Shown: positions 9,436 to 19,699, counted from the first letter of the stretch. The stretch: DNA of 64,000 bases from Sepioteuthis lessoniana (GCA_963585895.1 OY757904.1:154843919-154907918); one strand, 5' to 3'. The notes: generated by a model from the letters alone, not told the origin. Numbers and translations: made by a program.

Positions 9436-10511
9436 TGTCACGTGATAGCCCACGGAGACGAAGAGGTAAGACTAATACTATCCTCCCGTGTTGAATTAGC
9501 AGTATCTAGCAGTCAAAAAAGTGACCGTTAAGAGAGAATGTGGGTCACAGAGGGGATAAACAGATGTTGTTACTTGATGACCCCACCCAGGTCGCCGGAC
9601 ACCAAGGGGGAGAAGAGAGAAGCCAAATGATTGGCTGGGACCCCAAAACGGAAGTGGGGACCCCTTCCCCTCAGCGGAAGTAAATAGTAAGAATGTTAGT
9701 TTTTGAGCAAGTCTCGTGGCAGACGAACCATAGCCATTTTACTCCGGGTTGAAGACAAAAGATTAACTGAGACATGAGGGACCCGAGTTCTTCAAGCCAG
9801 TATTAAAAACAGAACAAAGTCTAGTAGCCCGTTAAAGAAGAAAGATTCTCCAGTGGAACCCCGTCGAAAAACAAGATAAGTAACTTTGGGGCCATTTTCC
9901 TTTATACCCAAATTTTGTATACCACTCTCTCTCTCTCTCAACTTGAAGAAAAACAAAAGTCAAGAAAAGACATTTATATTCGTGGACTGTCAATTTATTA
10001 TATGTTTTTAACACTTTGAACGTGTATATAACTGTAGTAAAGGAATTCATGTATTTTTATGTTACCATGTGGTCTATGTTGTTCTTTGCCGTTCTACTAC
10101 GAATTTGTTGTTGTCACATTTCCTCTTCAGCTTCTATTCGCCTTATGTTATCTTGCTTAGAGTTGTCCTATTAATTCCTTAAAAAGATTCACACGGGAAA
10201 CCGGAATTGCCGACTACTACAATATAATATTATTACGACTAAAACCTATTGGCTCATTATCTTCCATTGTCTCGGGGAAGGAAGAAAGCATCCTGGTGGG
10301 TGTGTGATAGTGTGAAATTTGGAACCCCTTGCCAGCGGCGGTCAGTCTGGTCCTAAATTATTCCCTCACGTAATATGCCAGTTCTTATATGCCTGAGAGA
10401 AAAACTCTGAACGAGGACTTATTCTATAGGGGATCAAGTGCCAACCTGCCCCGTCTTCACACGCGCGAAAATAAAGTCCCGTTTTGGGATTTTAGTCAAT
10501 TTCGCGTCACA
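9436..10511 (+). mobile_element. Solo LTR of the Gmr1-like family
   Basis: This 1,076-bp segment starts TGTCACGTGATAG and ends GTCACA. It matches the LTRs at 27,278-28,323 and 31,252-32,301 with scattered differences and small indels. It has no internal region and is flanked by a perfect 4-bp ATGG target-site duplication, so it arose by LTR-LTR recombination after a complete insertion. It landed inside the second Gag zinc knuckle of the BEL/Pao remnant. It is clearly older than the full copy at 27,278. Confidence 0.95.
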
Positions 10512-10780
10512 ATGGTCTCGGGATTTGCAATTTGCACATTTTCGTGGTAATTTGTTTGCTTTGCCATAGCAGTCTTCAGTTCTATGGCTAGCACTTGTGC
10601 AGAAAAGGCACAAGCCCATCTCCCTACACCTAGAACGTCTCGATTCAAGGGAGGAGTATTTTGAACAATGGTTCATGGTGTGCCCGTTGATGTTGCAAAA
10701 TCTACAATGCCTAGTAATTTGGTTAGATTTTGTTGCAAAGTTTTCCGGTGTTGAAATGTTTTTCTTTGCATTGTTGTTAT
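10512..10780 (-). pseudogene. BEL/Pao Gag zinc-knuckle region
   Basis: The minus-strand frame starting near 10,676 shows a complete CCHC knuckle, CLFCTSASHRTEDC (CX2CX4HX4C). It then shows the first part of a second one (CANC then four residues and His), which is cut by the solo LTR; a Cys at the right spacing lies on the far side of the insertion. Tandem knuckles at the end of Gag are usual for BEL/Pao elements. Confidence 0.8.
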
Positions 10781-11029
10781 TATAATTCCCTTCCCGCGAC
10801 TTAAAATTAGTTTGGTGGGAATTGATTTTTTTTAAAAACCTGTTTTAATTAAGGTTTTTATAACCTCATTGTAACTATCAAAAATCTGACTGATTTTTGG
10901 GTAGTTACTGTCAACCTTCCGGATTAATTCTTTTTGAAGAGTTGGTGGTAATTTTGAAAAAAAGTATATGGCTGATTAATTCATAACCTGGAATGTTCTC
11001 TTAAAAAAAATCCAAATTATACGAGGTTT
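10781..11029 (-). pseudogene. BEL/Pao Gag middle section, frame lost
   Basis: AT-rich sequence between the Gag domain and the zinc knuckles. The minus strand can be read only in short pieces with stops, as expected for decayed Gag coding sequence. There is no sign of a separate feature. Confidence 0.45.
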
Positions 11030-11374
11030 TTAATTCACATAGGTCAGCTTTAATTTCTGACAAAAACTTTTTATATTGACAAACTCTGGGTCATATTTAG
11101 GGCTACTGCCCAGCAGCTGTTTAAAAATTTCGTCAATAATGAAAGGAATATACAAAAATTCCTTTTTCAATAAATCAATGGCCACTTCAAAGTTTTCATC
11201 TTCTAACGAAAGATGAGGCACTAATTGAGACGCGTAGCCAGTTAAAAATCTTTTTAAAAGCGACAGTTTGGCTTTCTTCGAGTGTACAGCGTCCACACAG
11301 TTTTCAAATTGAACCAGGAAATTTTTAAACTCAAATTTACCGGCTCGTATTCCACTGAATTTAACACACTGCAA
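11030..11374 (-). pseudogene. BEL/Pao Gag core (DUF1759-like)
   Basis: The minus-strand product has the hallmarks of the Gag core of BEL/Pao elements: a CVKFSGIRAGKFEFKNFLVQF block (family pattern: KFSG..xEFxxFWxxF), KLSLLKRFLTGYASQLVPHL (family LKxxLxGxAxxxI), and a following NFEVAIDLLKKEF. The block is out of frame with the N-terminal piece at 11,420-11,728, so at least one frameshift separates them. Confidence 0.8.
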
Positions 11375-11419
11375 CTTCGGGGCTGAAACGCACGAAGCTG
11401 CGAGTGGAACTTGTGGCTT

Positions 11420-11728
11420 TTACACTGGGATGGCCTCGTTATTAGTACTAGAAATATTCTCTTCCAGTCCCGTGAGCCTTTCAAATATGTTGTAAGTGAA
11501 CACCACCTCTAACTGTTCGTCTTCCAACATACCGCTTTTTAAAAAATCAATATCGGCTTTTTCGCAAGCTTCACTTATTTGTGTGTTAATTATATCAACT
11601 TCTGTCAACCACTTATTAAAAAGATTTTCTTGTTTTTTAAAACAAATCTTATTTATAAATGTTTTTGCCGACATTAATTCGATGGCAGAAGTTCCTTTTA
11701 AAGGAATCTCTATTAAAAAGTAAGGCAC
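11420..11728 (-). pseudogene. BEL/Pao Gag N-terminal region
   Basis: A 102-residue minus-strand frame precedes the Gag core and is rich in Glu, Lys and Leu, fitting the helical N terminus of BEL/Pao Gag. A matching fragment is at 42,708-42,816, joined there to downstream pol by a deletion. The frame ends at a TAA-type stop before the core. Confidence 0.65.
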
Positions 11729-11978
11729 TCACACCCATCATCTGCTTAAAGTCATTCATGTTGCTAAGCAAACAAATTAAGAACAAAGAAACAAAAGAAT
11801 GGACGAAACTTAACCCCTACAATCCTAGTAGTGAACACCAAAAATATATGGATGCATATACTCCTTTCTCAAGTGACGTCACGTTTTGAAATTAATTTAC
11901 ACAAATCTATTTCGTGTTAAATTATTCCAACTGAATCTTTCTTAGCGTAAAACGCTATTATCAACTGTTTGCAAAGTA
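11729..11978 (-). mobile_element. BEL/Pao 5' leader
   Basis: The non-coding stretch between the BEL/Pao LTR and the start of Gag, read on the minus strand. It is nearly identical at 42,817-43,046. No convincing primer-binding site was recognised. Confidence 0.55.
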
Positions 11979-12437
11979 TTTGGATTTTCCCAACTTTATA
12001 TGGTAACAATATTGCAACGTCGGCAGGAAGAAAGAAACGCAACACGATTTAAAATGTTACAAAAAACATATATTTACATAGAAAGAAAATATTGTCCTTG
12101 CAAACAGTTGGTTTGCGGGAAACTTATCTGTAAAAGGCGCCCTTTTAACAGTTTGTATTTCCTATGTCCTTTTGGTTGGGTTGAAGAAAATAGAGCCTTG
12201 TTTCTTGTGCTTCAGTTGAAGGAAAAATCCTCACAAGCGTGTATTGGCGTCTAGAAGACTGAGAGAACGGCGGGTACGTCTTGATTCTGAGGAATCACCC
12301 AAGCAAAAGAGGAAGGGCGTTCGTAGGAAACGCCCTCATAGGAGTTTGGAGAAAATCCCCCCAAAAAGGTAGCCTGTGCTTGGCTTTTTTTCACCCAATC
12401 ACTGGGCGCCTAGTTAGTGACTCCGTAAATAATTTTA
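11979..12437 (-). mobile_element. BEL/Pao 5' LTR
   Basis: This segment matches 40,583-41,058 and 43,047-43,506. In the second pair the two copies bracket BEL/Pao coding remnants in direct orientation, which identifies them as LTRs. On the minus strand it lies just upstream of Gag, so it is the 5' LTR. The cognate 3' LTR is missing here because of the deletion at 7,795. End positions are uncertain by about 5 bp. Confidence 0.75.
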
Positions 12438-13260
12438 ATAATGTAGACAAAAGAATATTCACAACAAGCAATGTAAAGAATAATAAATTTATATATCATC
12501 TAGTTTTAAAAAAGGAAGCATTACAAAGCCAGTATTAAAGTTCGAATATAGTTTGTTAATGTGTGTGTGGGTGTGTGTGTTTGAAACAGTGTATGAAACT
12601 AATAGGAATATTACGTTGAATGAGTAGTTTGTTTCAGATTGAAGGGTAAGAATGTCAGAATTCTTATTTACGTTTACGTGTTTTTAACATGGTCTATACG
12701 AGAAGAGTAAATGTTAAAAGTGTCCTGTAGACTATATGTGTATGTTGAGTTAATATTTCACACGAGGTAGTAATACGCAGAAGAATGGCAATGTATTTTA
12801 GAAGGCCGTGTTTTCTGCGATGTTGGTCGTTTGTGTCTTTCGGAATTTGACGAAGAGTCTGAGGTCGTGTGCGAGCGTGAGACTGCAACAATTCCATCCG
12901 AAAGGCAGAACAGGAAAGGAAAAAGGTTGCACACTATATACGCAGCCAGGTTACGTGTCTTGAGCTATGTTTGGCTAGCTGGTAGAGCAAGGAATGAGAG
13001 AATAAGCTATCAATATAGTAGAGTATATATGGTAACCATGTCACATGACCTGCTCTAAACACACGATTTCTTTTGTGGGACAAAATCAAATGTACAGATG
13101 TAGTTGGGCGCATAATACACGTGATTTTTCTGTCCAAAAGGTTCCCAAAATTAATTAATTTACTGATGTCACAACCTTTTGTTTCGGGAAAGAGTGAATT
13201 ATGGATACTATTTTTTAGATTTTTAGGCAACGAGCGGTCATCGACGACCATTTAAAAATG
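12438..13260 (-). repeat. Left inverted arm of the 13,574 tRNA unit
   Basis: The reverse complement of this segment aligns in order with the right arm at 13,786-14,500. Shared landmarks run from the inner end (aaatggtcgtcgatgac against aaatggccgtcaatggtc), through 'agtaaattaattaat..ggaacc', 'tcacgtgt', a 'tattctctcattccttgctct' block and 'tatatagt', to the outer end (cttgttgtgaatatt). Arms are clearly diverged, so the inversion is old. The BEL/Pao LTR interrupts the outer end. Confidence 0.75.
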
Positions 13261-13573
13261 TAGAAGTGTAAATCCTATAAACCCATTATTTGTCTAAGAA
13301 TTACCGTTCGAATCCAATATCCACATTGAATATTCGACAGATTCTAAGAAGAAGAAAAAAGAAGATCCTATTTACGATGATTATTAAAAGTTAAAAACAA
13401 TGAAAAAAGAAATTTCTTTTGATATTCAATGAAACTTTGTATATATTTTTTCGTACAAGAGCTTGGAACCGATTACTGGAAACTAAACACCTTCTCCCAG
13501 CATTTTTATGTCATTAAAAAATATACCTATTATTGCAAACATCCAGATATTTTAATGTTAATAAAATTATTCC
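13261..13573 (+). repeat. Central spacer between inverted arms
   Basis: Carries 'attaccgttcgaatccaatatccacattgaatattcgacag', then a short A/G-rich GAA-type tract and the 'gatattcaatgaaact' block that precede most tRNA-Asp copies in this window. No coding signal is seen. Confidence 0.65.
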
Positions 13574-13645
13574 CTCCCCGGCGGGGAATCGAACCCCGGT
13601 CTCCCGCGTGACAGGCGGGGATACTTACCACTATACTACCGAGGA
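13574..13645 (-). tRNA. tRNA-Asp (GTC)
   Basis: Same 72-nt sequence as the copies at 5,085 and 5,453, with all stems paired, both internal Pol III boxes present and the GTC anticodon. TTTT on the minus strand lies about 8 nt past the 3' end. It sits in the roughly 530-bp loop between the inverted arms 12,438-13,260 and 13,786-14,500. Confidence 0.93.
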
Positions 13646-13785
13646 CAGACCTGCGTGTCAGCCCTGACTGATGATATTTCAACTGATAATAACAACAAGA
13701 CTCGCTTAAGTTTGTTCAGTGATTCTGTTAATGATAGACGTTGACATAACCTACCTTTAGGATTTACACTCCTGTACCTTTTAAA

Positions 13786-14540
13786 TGGCCGTCAATGGTC
13801 ACGTGCTGGAGAATATCCTACAGAAATAACATCCATGTATCAATTGGTGGACTTTAGTAAATTAATTAGTTACGGGAACCTATTTGACAGAGAAATCACG
13901 TGTCTTGTGTTGCCAACTACGTCTGCGCATGTGATTTTGTCCCGGGACAAAGAAATCTTGTATTTACTGACGGTCACGTCACATATACTTTTGACTTTCA
14001 CTAACTCGCTCTCTCATTCTTCGCTCTCCCAGATAATGACACATAACTCAAAACAACTAACATGGACGACTATATAGTCTGCGATTCCGATATATCACGC
14101 TTTTTTTCCGCTCTCGTTCTACTTTCCGGCGATACATGTTCCAGTATCACACACCCACACAGCCACAAATATCTCGTCACATCCTCATAGAGACAAACGA
14201 CCAACGTAAAAAAAAACAAAAAAAAAAACCTGGCTCTCCCAATTACATTGCAATTTTCATGTGTATCAGTACCTCACGAGGAACTCTCATTCATCACAAT
14301 ATTCATGTTACTTACACACGTAGACACACATACGAATATTAAACAAAAAATATTTGTACATTCATACTGTTTTTGTAATGTTTTCTTGTTTTGTTTGTTA
14401 ATAAATACATCTATTTATTCTTATATGGCTTGTTGTGAATATTTTTAGTTGATGTCATTTATATTATTTGCATTTTAACAACATACACAATAAACCCTCA
14501 GATATTTCAGCATGTTGGGTATGAGGCTGAAAGTTGCCAC
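13786..14540 (+). repeat. Right arm of the 13,574 tRNA unit
   Basis: Contains CACGTG near 13,799 and 13,896, a diverged site near 13,975, and ACTATATAGT near 14,070, in the order shared by all right arms. Its outer part (tgtaatgttttcttg, gttgatgtcatttatatt) ends where repeat X begins. Confidence 0.7.
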
Positions 14541-14880
14541 AACTTGCTTACAAACATAAACAGATCGGATTACTCGTTTGCCCTAGAACAATTACATCCG
14601 GGTACGACCGGAAATGACGAAGCCCTTTTCGACCCTAACTTGCCGTTTCAGCTAAGAAAGGGGAATAAATAACATTTAACAACATTTACAAAACACTCCT
14701 GCCAGAAATAACAATAAAAATGGAATGAATTATTTTCGCTCGCCTATACCAGGCTAAAGAAGGACTTATTTCCTACACCCATTTTTCAGAGAAGAACTTT
14801 CTATTTACGTGGCGTGGCAGAGTGGTATTCAATCCCTTAATATAAACAAGACTTTGAGGGGAGAAATTCAGTTGTCCTAA

Positions 14881-15545
14881 CGACGCTCTTTAGTTGTCGG
14901 GTATGATCTTTCCTCTCCAGTCGTTGGGTGGCATTCGGTAGGCCGTTGTACCTCTGCGTGGTTCTGCCGGATATGCCTCGGCACTGGAGAGTTCCTCCCA
15001 CCTCAGGGGGCCATGACCCAAGCTTTTACCCCTTCGCGGGGAGGGTATTGCCTGGTTCCTGAGGCGCCCCAATAAGGGAAATGCCGACGGGGCCTAAGGT
15101 ATTTTAGGCCTTGCCGGGCGCGTGTTGGCTTCGGCCCTGCGACCGGTCCCACTAAAAAACGGCCTTGTGCTACATTCATGCGATGGCGGGACGTATGATG
15201 AATACACTGGTCCCAACGACGCTCTTTAGAGGTCGTGTATGATCTTTCCTCTCCAGTTGTTGTGTCGCATTAGGTAGACCGTCGTACCTCTGCGCGGTTC
15301 TGCCGGGTGTGTCTCGGCACTGGAGAGTTCCTCCGGCCTCAGGGGGCCATCGCCCAAGGCTTTTACCCCCTTTTGGGGGAAGCTAGGTTTATTGCCTGGC
15401 GCCAGAGTCATCCCTAATAAGAGGAATGCCGACGGTGCCGAAAGTATTTTTAGCTTTGCCGTACGCGTGTGGGCTTCGGTCCTGCTACCGGTCCCACCTT
15501 AAAAACGGCATTGTGCCTCATTCCTGCGTTGGTGGGACGTATGAT
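14881..15545 (+). repeat. Two tandem ~330-bp structured units within repeat X
   Basis: The two units align along their length: 'ctttcctctccagt', 'ttctgccgg', 'cctcggcactggagagttcctcc', 'cctcagggggccat', 'ggaatgccgacgg' and 'tgggcttcgg' landmarks. Within each, several complementary blocks sit close together, for example CCCC then TTCG then CGGGG-type hairpins, and GGCCT paired with AGGCC around 'aaggtatttt'. The same tandem pair occurs at 21,545-22,220 and 45,948-46,610. Confidence 0.8.
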
Positions 15546-15769
15546 AAATAACAGAGGTCGCACAACGCTCTCAGGAGCCGCTCTCAGCGGGTTCCAATAT
15601 GATCGAATTTTACGTCATGTGGTTGTGTTCGCCTTTCCTATCACATAATTATGCATAAAAGGTCCTTTTAAGGGCCATAAGAGTTCACATTCTGCGGGTT
15701 GGAGTATCTCTGACGGTCATTAACGACGAGTCGAAGTAGACGGCCCGGAGGCAAACACGAAGCGGACTC

Positions 15770-16296
15770 TAAGACCATCCGGTATTAACCATTTCGATCG
15801 GTTCCGCTCGCCCGTTTGGCTGCACAGCACTAAAGGCACGTGTTAGTCTTTAGCTACCGCAGCGCTAAGATAACAGCAATTTTAGCAGCGGCCTCCTGGC
15901 CTGTTCATTCGACAATGCAGAGCTTTGGCACCGCAAGCCTTAGCTACACTCCCGATACGTCTGCACAGCTTTGGCGCGGCAAAGCCATAGCTACTGTCTC
16001 CGAATCGTTCGTACAGCTTTGGCGCGGCACAGCCATAGCTACCGTCCCGACCGTCCGCACAGGTTTGGTTCGGAAAAGCTATAGCTACCGTCAACGATAC
16101 GCCCGCACAGCTTTGGCACGGGAAAGCCATAGCTACCGTCAACGATACACCCACACCGCTAGGCGCACGACAAAGCCCTAGCTTCACCAATTCGCTCGCT
16201 AAACTTCGTATGTGCTAAGGCCGGACAAACCTTAGCCACGGATTCCCCGTCCGTTCACTTGGTCCGTAGTACTAAGACACGGCTCAGACTTAGTCA
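15770..16296 (+). ncRNA. Array of about ten short hairpins with covarying stems (in repeat X)
   Basis: About every 48-57 bp there is a short inverted repeat around an 8-14-nt loop. Examples are TAAGACC/GGTATTA at 15,770-15,787, CTAAAG/CTTTAG at 15,830-15,853, AGCTTTGGC/GCCATAGCT at about 15,968-15,991 and again near 16,015 and 16,110, GCTAGG/CCTAGC near 16,158-16,181, GCTAAGG/CCTTAGC near 16,213-16,236 and ACTAAG/CTTAGT near 16,270-16,292. Stem sequences differ while pairing is kept. That is the pattern expected of selection on structure or on palindromic binding sites. Expression as RNA is not shown, and no known RNA family was recognised. Confidence 0.45.
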
Positions 16297-16360
16297 CCAA
16301 CTCGCTCGACTCTACACGACCAATCTGCCAACACCGACTTCGACCACGACGCTCCAGCAA

Positions 16361-17830
16361 TTAATCAGTTAAAGAAATGGTTAATATTGAATTGAATTGG
16401 AGTTTTAGTTTATTCTTGTTGAGAATAAATCCGTAACTACATGACGCATGCAGTCTTGATTGTTTTATTGCTCTTACTCTACAGATAGGTCTACGTTAAT
16501 CAGTTAAAGAAATGGTTAATACTGAAATGAATCATTAGATAAATAGATTGTTGAAGCCATTTAACTATGTGTAAGTGAATTCGAACAGGCTCGTTTAAAA
16601 ATGTTACAGACAAACTATTTTTTACGAACCTCATATTTGAGCTTTAGGGAATACGGAGTACGCCTTCATTGCTATCACTCCCAGGTTCACTGTAGATTAG
16701 AGCGATAGGATCTGATAGGGTCCAATCTATGGGTCAAATAGAACACTTTGATCATTTAAGCAGTGTGTAAACAAATGACTGATGTTTAATAAAATTGTTA
16801 GTGATTCAAAGCAACACTTGGAACCATATAATTATTTGGCTTCTTTAAAAACGTTATTAACAAAACGTTTACCAATGTTGATATGCCATTAAAACCAAAC
16901 CAAACCAAATCCCATATATCTAATATATATGTATACAGAAGAGTTGACATTAAATATCCTAAAATGGTTGATATGTCTGACTGAATAATATTGGTTATAA
17001 AACATTAGTAAAATATTGAAGAGTTCTAAATGGTACTTGATGCAATCTTGCTTAACACATTGCATTATAAATTAAGGATCAAGGGTAAAGTGGAGCAATC
17101 CAGGGAATGTAGTTGCGCCCTTCCCTATATCTCGGTATTGGCAAGAGAACCTTCGGTTCGAACTCGACAACGAACGCCAACTTTACTAATATATGTATAA
17201 AGAGGATTCGGCATTAAATAACCTAGAATGGTTGATATGCCATAAAACCCAACCAAACCAAACGAAACTAATGATCAATTCCAATTGGTAATAAAACCTT
17301 AGTAAAAGATTGAAGAGTTCTATTCGACCGATAGATTGGACCCAAACAGGTATCAGTACTCATGGTCATCGTGGAACTGAGAGTAATGATAATGAAAGGG
17401 TACTCCATATTTCCGAAAGCCTCAAGAATCGAGCGCCAACATCAGATGCACTTTAATGTCGTGCCCAACATCCTGAATGGTTTCATTCTATTCAATATTA
17501 TTCTTTTGTTTGCATACAGTGAAATGGTTTCAAGTATAATAAATAATTAAATAGTTCCATGTGACTTATAGATGGCACCCGAAATTGCTGTCCTTTTAAA
17601 TGTTTTTATTTTCTTAATTTAATCTCAAAACAACAGCAAGAATCGATTAGCTGTGTTAGAGTTAGCGTTTTGATTTGACACCACAATTGAATATTTGAGA
17701 GAATCTGCGCAGAAGAAGAAGAAGAAAAATAAGAAGGAGAATAAAATCGTTGTTACTATGATTATTAAAATTTACAAAAAAAGGAGCGTTTTTACCAATA
17801 TTAAATGAAGTTTTCTATTTTCTTTCGAAT
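16361..17830 (+). repeat. Unit sequence with CCAAA-type tract; no gene seen
   Basis: Diverged copies of the unit's outer part: 'agttaaagaaatggttaat', 'gaagccattta', 'gctcgtttaaaaatgttac' and 'gatatgccattaaaaccaaaccaaacc' (near 16,881-16,907). These landmarks recur at 20,990-21,200, 26,650, 36,000 and 47,426-48,895. Short open frames are unsupported. A GGTTCGAACTC string near 17,154 resembles a Pol III B box, but no partner A box or cloverleaf was found. Confidence 0.6.
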
Positions 17831-18105
17831 TCGTAAAGAAAGCCCTAACAGTACTTTAGAAGAAAAAGTAAAAGCCTAAAACACCTAATGCTACCACAGC
17901 CCCCCCCCACCAAGAGAAAGGGGGAAAAAATGAAATGAATATCCCCCCTAGTAGTCCGCCTCCAAAACTACCAAAAATTCAGTAGTAAATAAAAGTTAAA
18001 ACGAAGAAGCAGCATTTGAACTCAGGAGCCAACAGGAAGAAATATATCAATATTGGTCAGTATGTCTTTAAGTCCTATCAATTTAAAATGCTGAATTTTA
18101 CAAAA
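17831..18105 (+). repeat. Direct repeat R1
   Basis: Matches 18,270-18,556 along its length, from 'tcgtaaagaaagccctaac' through a C-rich run, 'gtccgcctccaaaac', 'gaactcaggag..caacaggaagaaatat' and 'aattttacaaaa'. The pair is repeated in B2. A GAACTCAGG string resembles a reverse-oriented Pol III B box, so a SINE origin is possible. Confidence 0.75.
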
Positions 18106-18269
18106 TGTTATGCTATATTTTGTTTGTGAAATAATGCTTAAACTATGCGTTTTAAATGTAAACCCACGCTTACTCTACTATAAAGCCAAATTGATGTTAA
18201 GACTCTTTCCAAGTGTCAGCGAACAAGGTAGAATGTTTTTGAATCTCTTCTATAATATAATTTTAAAAT

Positions 18270-18556
18270 TCGTAAAGAAAGCCCTAACAGTAGTTTAGTA
18301 GAAAAAGTAAAAGCCTAAAACACCTAATGCTAGCACAAGCCCTCCCCCGCAAGAGAAAGGGAAATAAAATAAAATAAAATGAATATCCCCCCCCCCGCCA
18401 GTAGACCGCCTCCAAAACTATCTAAAGTTCAGTAGTAAATAAAAGTTAAAACAAAGAAGGAGCATTTGAACTCAGGAGTCAACAGGAAGAAATATATCAA
18501 TATTGGTCAGTATGTCTTTAAGTCCTATCAATTTAAAATGCTAAATTTTACAAAAA
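18270..18556 (+). repeat. Direct repeat R2
   Basis: Second member of the pair. The 165 bp between R1 and R2 are unique and AT-rich. R2 runs into the putative LTR or 3' end of the Ty3/Gypsy remnant at 18,600-19,100. Confidence 0.75.
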
Positions 18557-18599
18557 AATTAGGGATTAGTAAAAGGGGGTTAACTATACTACATATTAT

Positions 18600-19100
18600 A
18601 ACATCTCCGGGATCGTCTTGGTTCTGGAATGGATCTATAGGGCTTGCTAGTATGGGATTCAGTGGTTGGATGCTTTACCAGTACAGGCTGTGTTCGTTCC
18701 TCAGGTATCATTCTCTGGCTGGGGCCTGTCGATGACCCACTCTGAAGTTTACGATGCGGTGAGGGAACATTGGCAATGGTATGTGGTTCTTTTTGTGATT
18801 TGTTTGCATCGGTAATAGGTGGTTGGTCATGTCTGTCCTAAAGTTTTGTGTCTCTTTTATCTGGTCTTATGAACTGCCTATTTCTTTGTGCTACCATTTT
18901 CAGACTCTTTGTATGGCCTTGGACAGGTAGCATAATGGTAAATCATTCCAGGTTCCCATAGCCTTGTTTTCTCATGCTGGACATAGACTTTCTGGCCAGT
19001 GTTTAAATGTGGATGTTGTCTGCTATTGTATCTGTTATTGCAATCCATCGATTTTTCTTTTCGCTTCTGTATTGCAATTCTTGTGTTGTATACCCACATA
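18600..19100 (-). pseudogene. Ty3/Gypsy integrase C-terminal tail
   Basis: The minus-strand frame at 18,878-19,099 reads HLNTGQKVYVQHEKTRLWEP and then PRPY followed by SENGST, the pattern of the C-terminal domain of Ty3/Gypsy integrases (xLxxGxxVxVxxxxxxxWxPG..PRSYxVxTxxGxxYRRNR). A small frameshift breaks the usual YRRNR end. Downstream the strand still reads as a Pro/Ser/Arg-rich tail to 18,600. No integrase catalytic core is present. In B2 the same tail is followed on the minus strand by a PPT-like tract and a TGTTATAA string; that part is deleted here. Confidence 0.75.
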
Positions 19101-19506
19101 CATATACAAATATAAGCGGAAACATAATCAAAGATGATTTACGAACTTTAATGGACGAACGAACACACTTATTTATAGAAATATGTATCTCTCACACATT
19201 ATTCTCGATGTTTCTGTGGTGTGTGAGAGATGGGTGGAGACAGGGACAAACGGCTATATTGACCCAACTTCGCCTCTTGACCATAGCAAGCTGTGTAATC
19301 TTCAAGAACCCACTTAGGACTTCTTCCGCATCTCGGCTGAAGTTGTTTAAAAAAAAGAAAAAAAATTTTTTTCTCAATATTCAATGACATTCTGCTTTTC
19401 ATTCTCTCGTACATTTGAGTTTCATAAACTGAATTGCTTGGAATGGATTATTGGTCACTAAACACCTTGTACATTCATTTTAATGTTAATAAAAAAAAAA
19501 AATTAC
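19101..19506 (+). repeat. Unit sequence before a tRNA-like copy; no gene seen
   Basis: Contains a 'tgtgtgagagatgg' region without coding support, an A-run, and the conserved 'caatattcaatgacattctgc..cattttaatgttaat' block preceding tRNA-Asp copies. Matches 50,330-50,736 almost base for base. Confidence 0.55.
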
Positions 19507-19573
19507 GTCCCCGGCGGGGAATCGAACCCGGTCTCCTTCATGACAAGTGGAAATACCACTACCCTGACGAGGT
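19507..19573 (-). pseudogene. tRNA-Asp-derived pseudogene
   Basis: The 3' half (T arm and acceptor end) keeps the tRNA-Asp sequence apart from one missing C. The D arm is shortened and the anticodon stem is eroded, so no cloverleaf forms. The copy in B2 (50,737-50,803) is the same apart from one base. Confidence 0.85.
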
Positions 19574-19699
19574 CCGGATTGCCAGTTTTGCCTAATTGTT
19601 GATATTTTAACAGATAATAATAAGACTTGCATAAGGTTGTTGACTGATTATGTTAATTAAAGACCTTGGTTTAAATTTTAGGATTTACCCTCCTATATC

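Larger units (their letters stand above)
14545..16360 (+). repeat. Repeat X: GC-rich, hairpin-rich unclassified element (full copy)
   Basis: A roughly 1.8-kb block much richer in GC than its surroundings, recurring at 45,612-47,425 and as truncated copies at 21,210-22,255 and 52,747-53,318. In order it holds a leader (CATCCGGG..CGACCGGAAATGA), two tandem GC-rich units of about 330 bp (14,881-15,190 and 15,217-15,545), a section with CATAAAAGGTCC near 15,653, and an array of about ten short hairpins (15,770-16,296). No protein motif is seen in any frame. Flanking sequence suggests insertion ahead of a 'ttaatcagttaaagaaatgg' string that occurs uninterrupted elsewhere. It could be a non-autonomous mobile element or a structured non-coding RNA gene; I do not recognise the family. 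Confidence 0.7.

Noticed and set aside
15882-16190. 102- and 113-codon frames over the hairpin array
   Set aside because: Both strands are open because of the GC-rich ~48-bp repeat; the peptide repeats mirror the DNA repeat.
15770-16296. CRISPR array
   Set aside because: Repeats are imperfect hairpins with related, not unique, spacers in a eukaryotic transposon setting, with no cas genes.
17100-17200. tRNA gene suggested by GGTTCGAACTC
   Set aside because: No A box or cloverleaf at the right distance.
18466-18735. 89-codon plus-strand frame (169 codons in B2)
   Set aside because: It lies antisense to the Ty3/Gypsy integrase tail and its length changes by a 165-bp indel; no motif.
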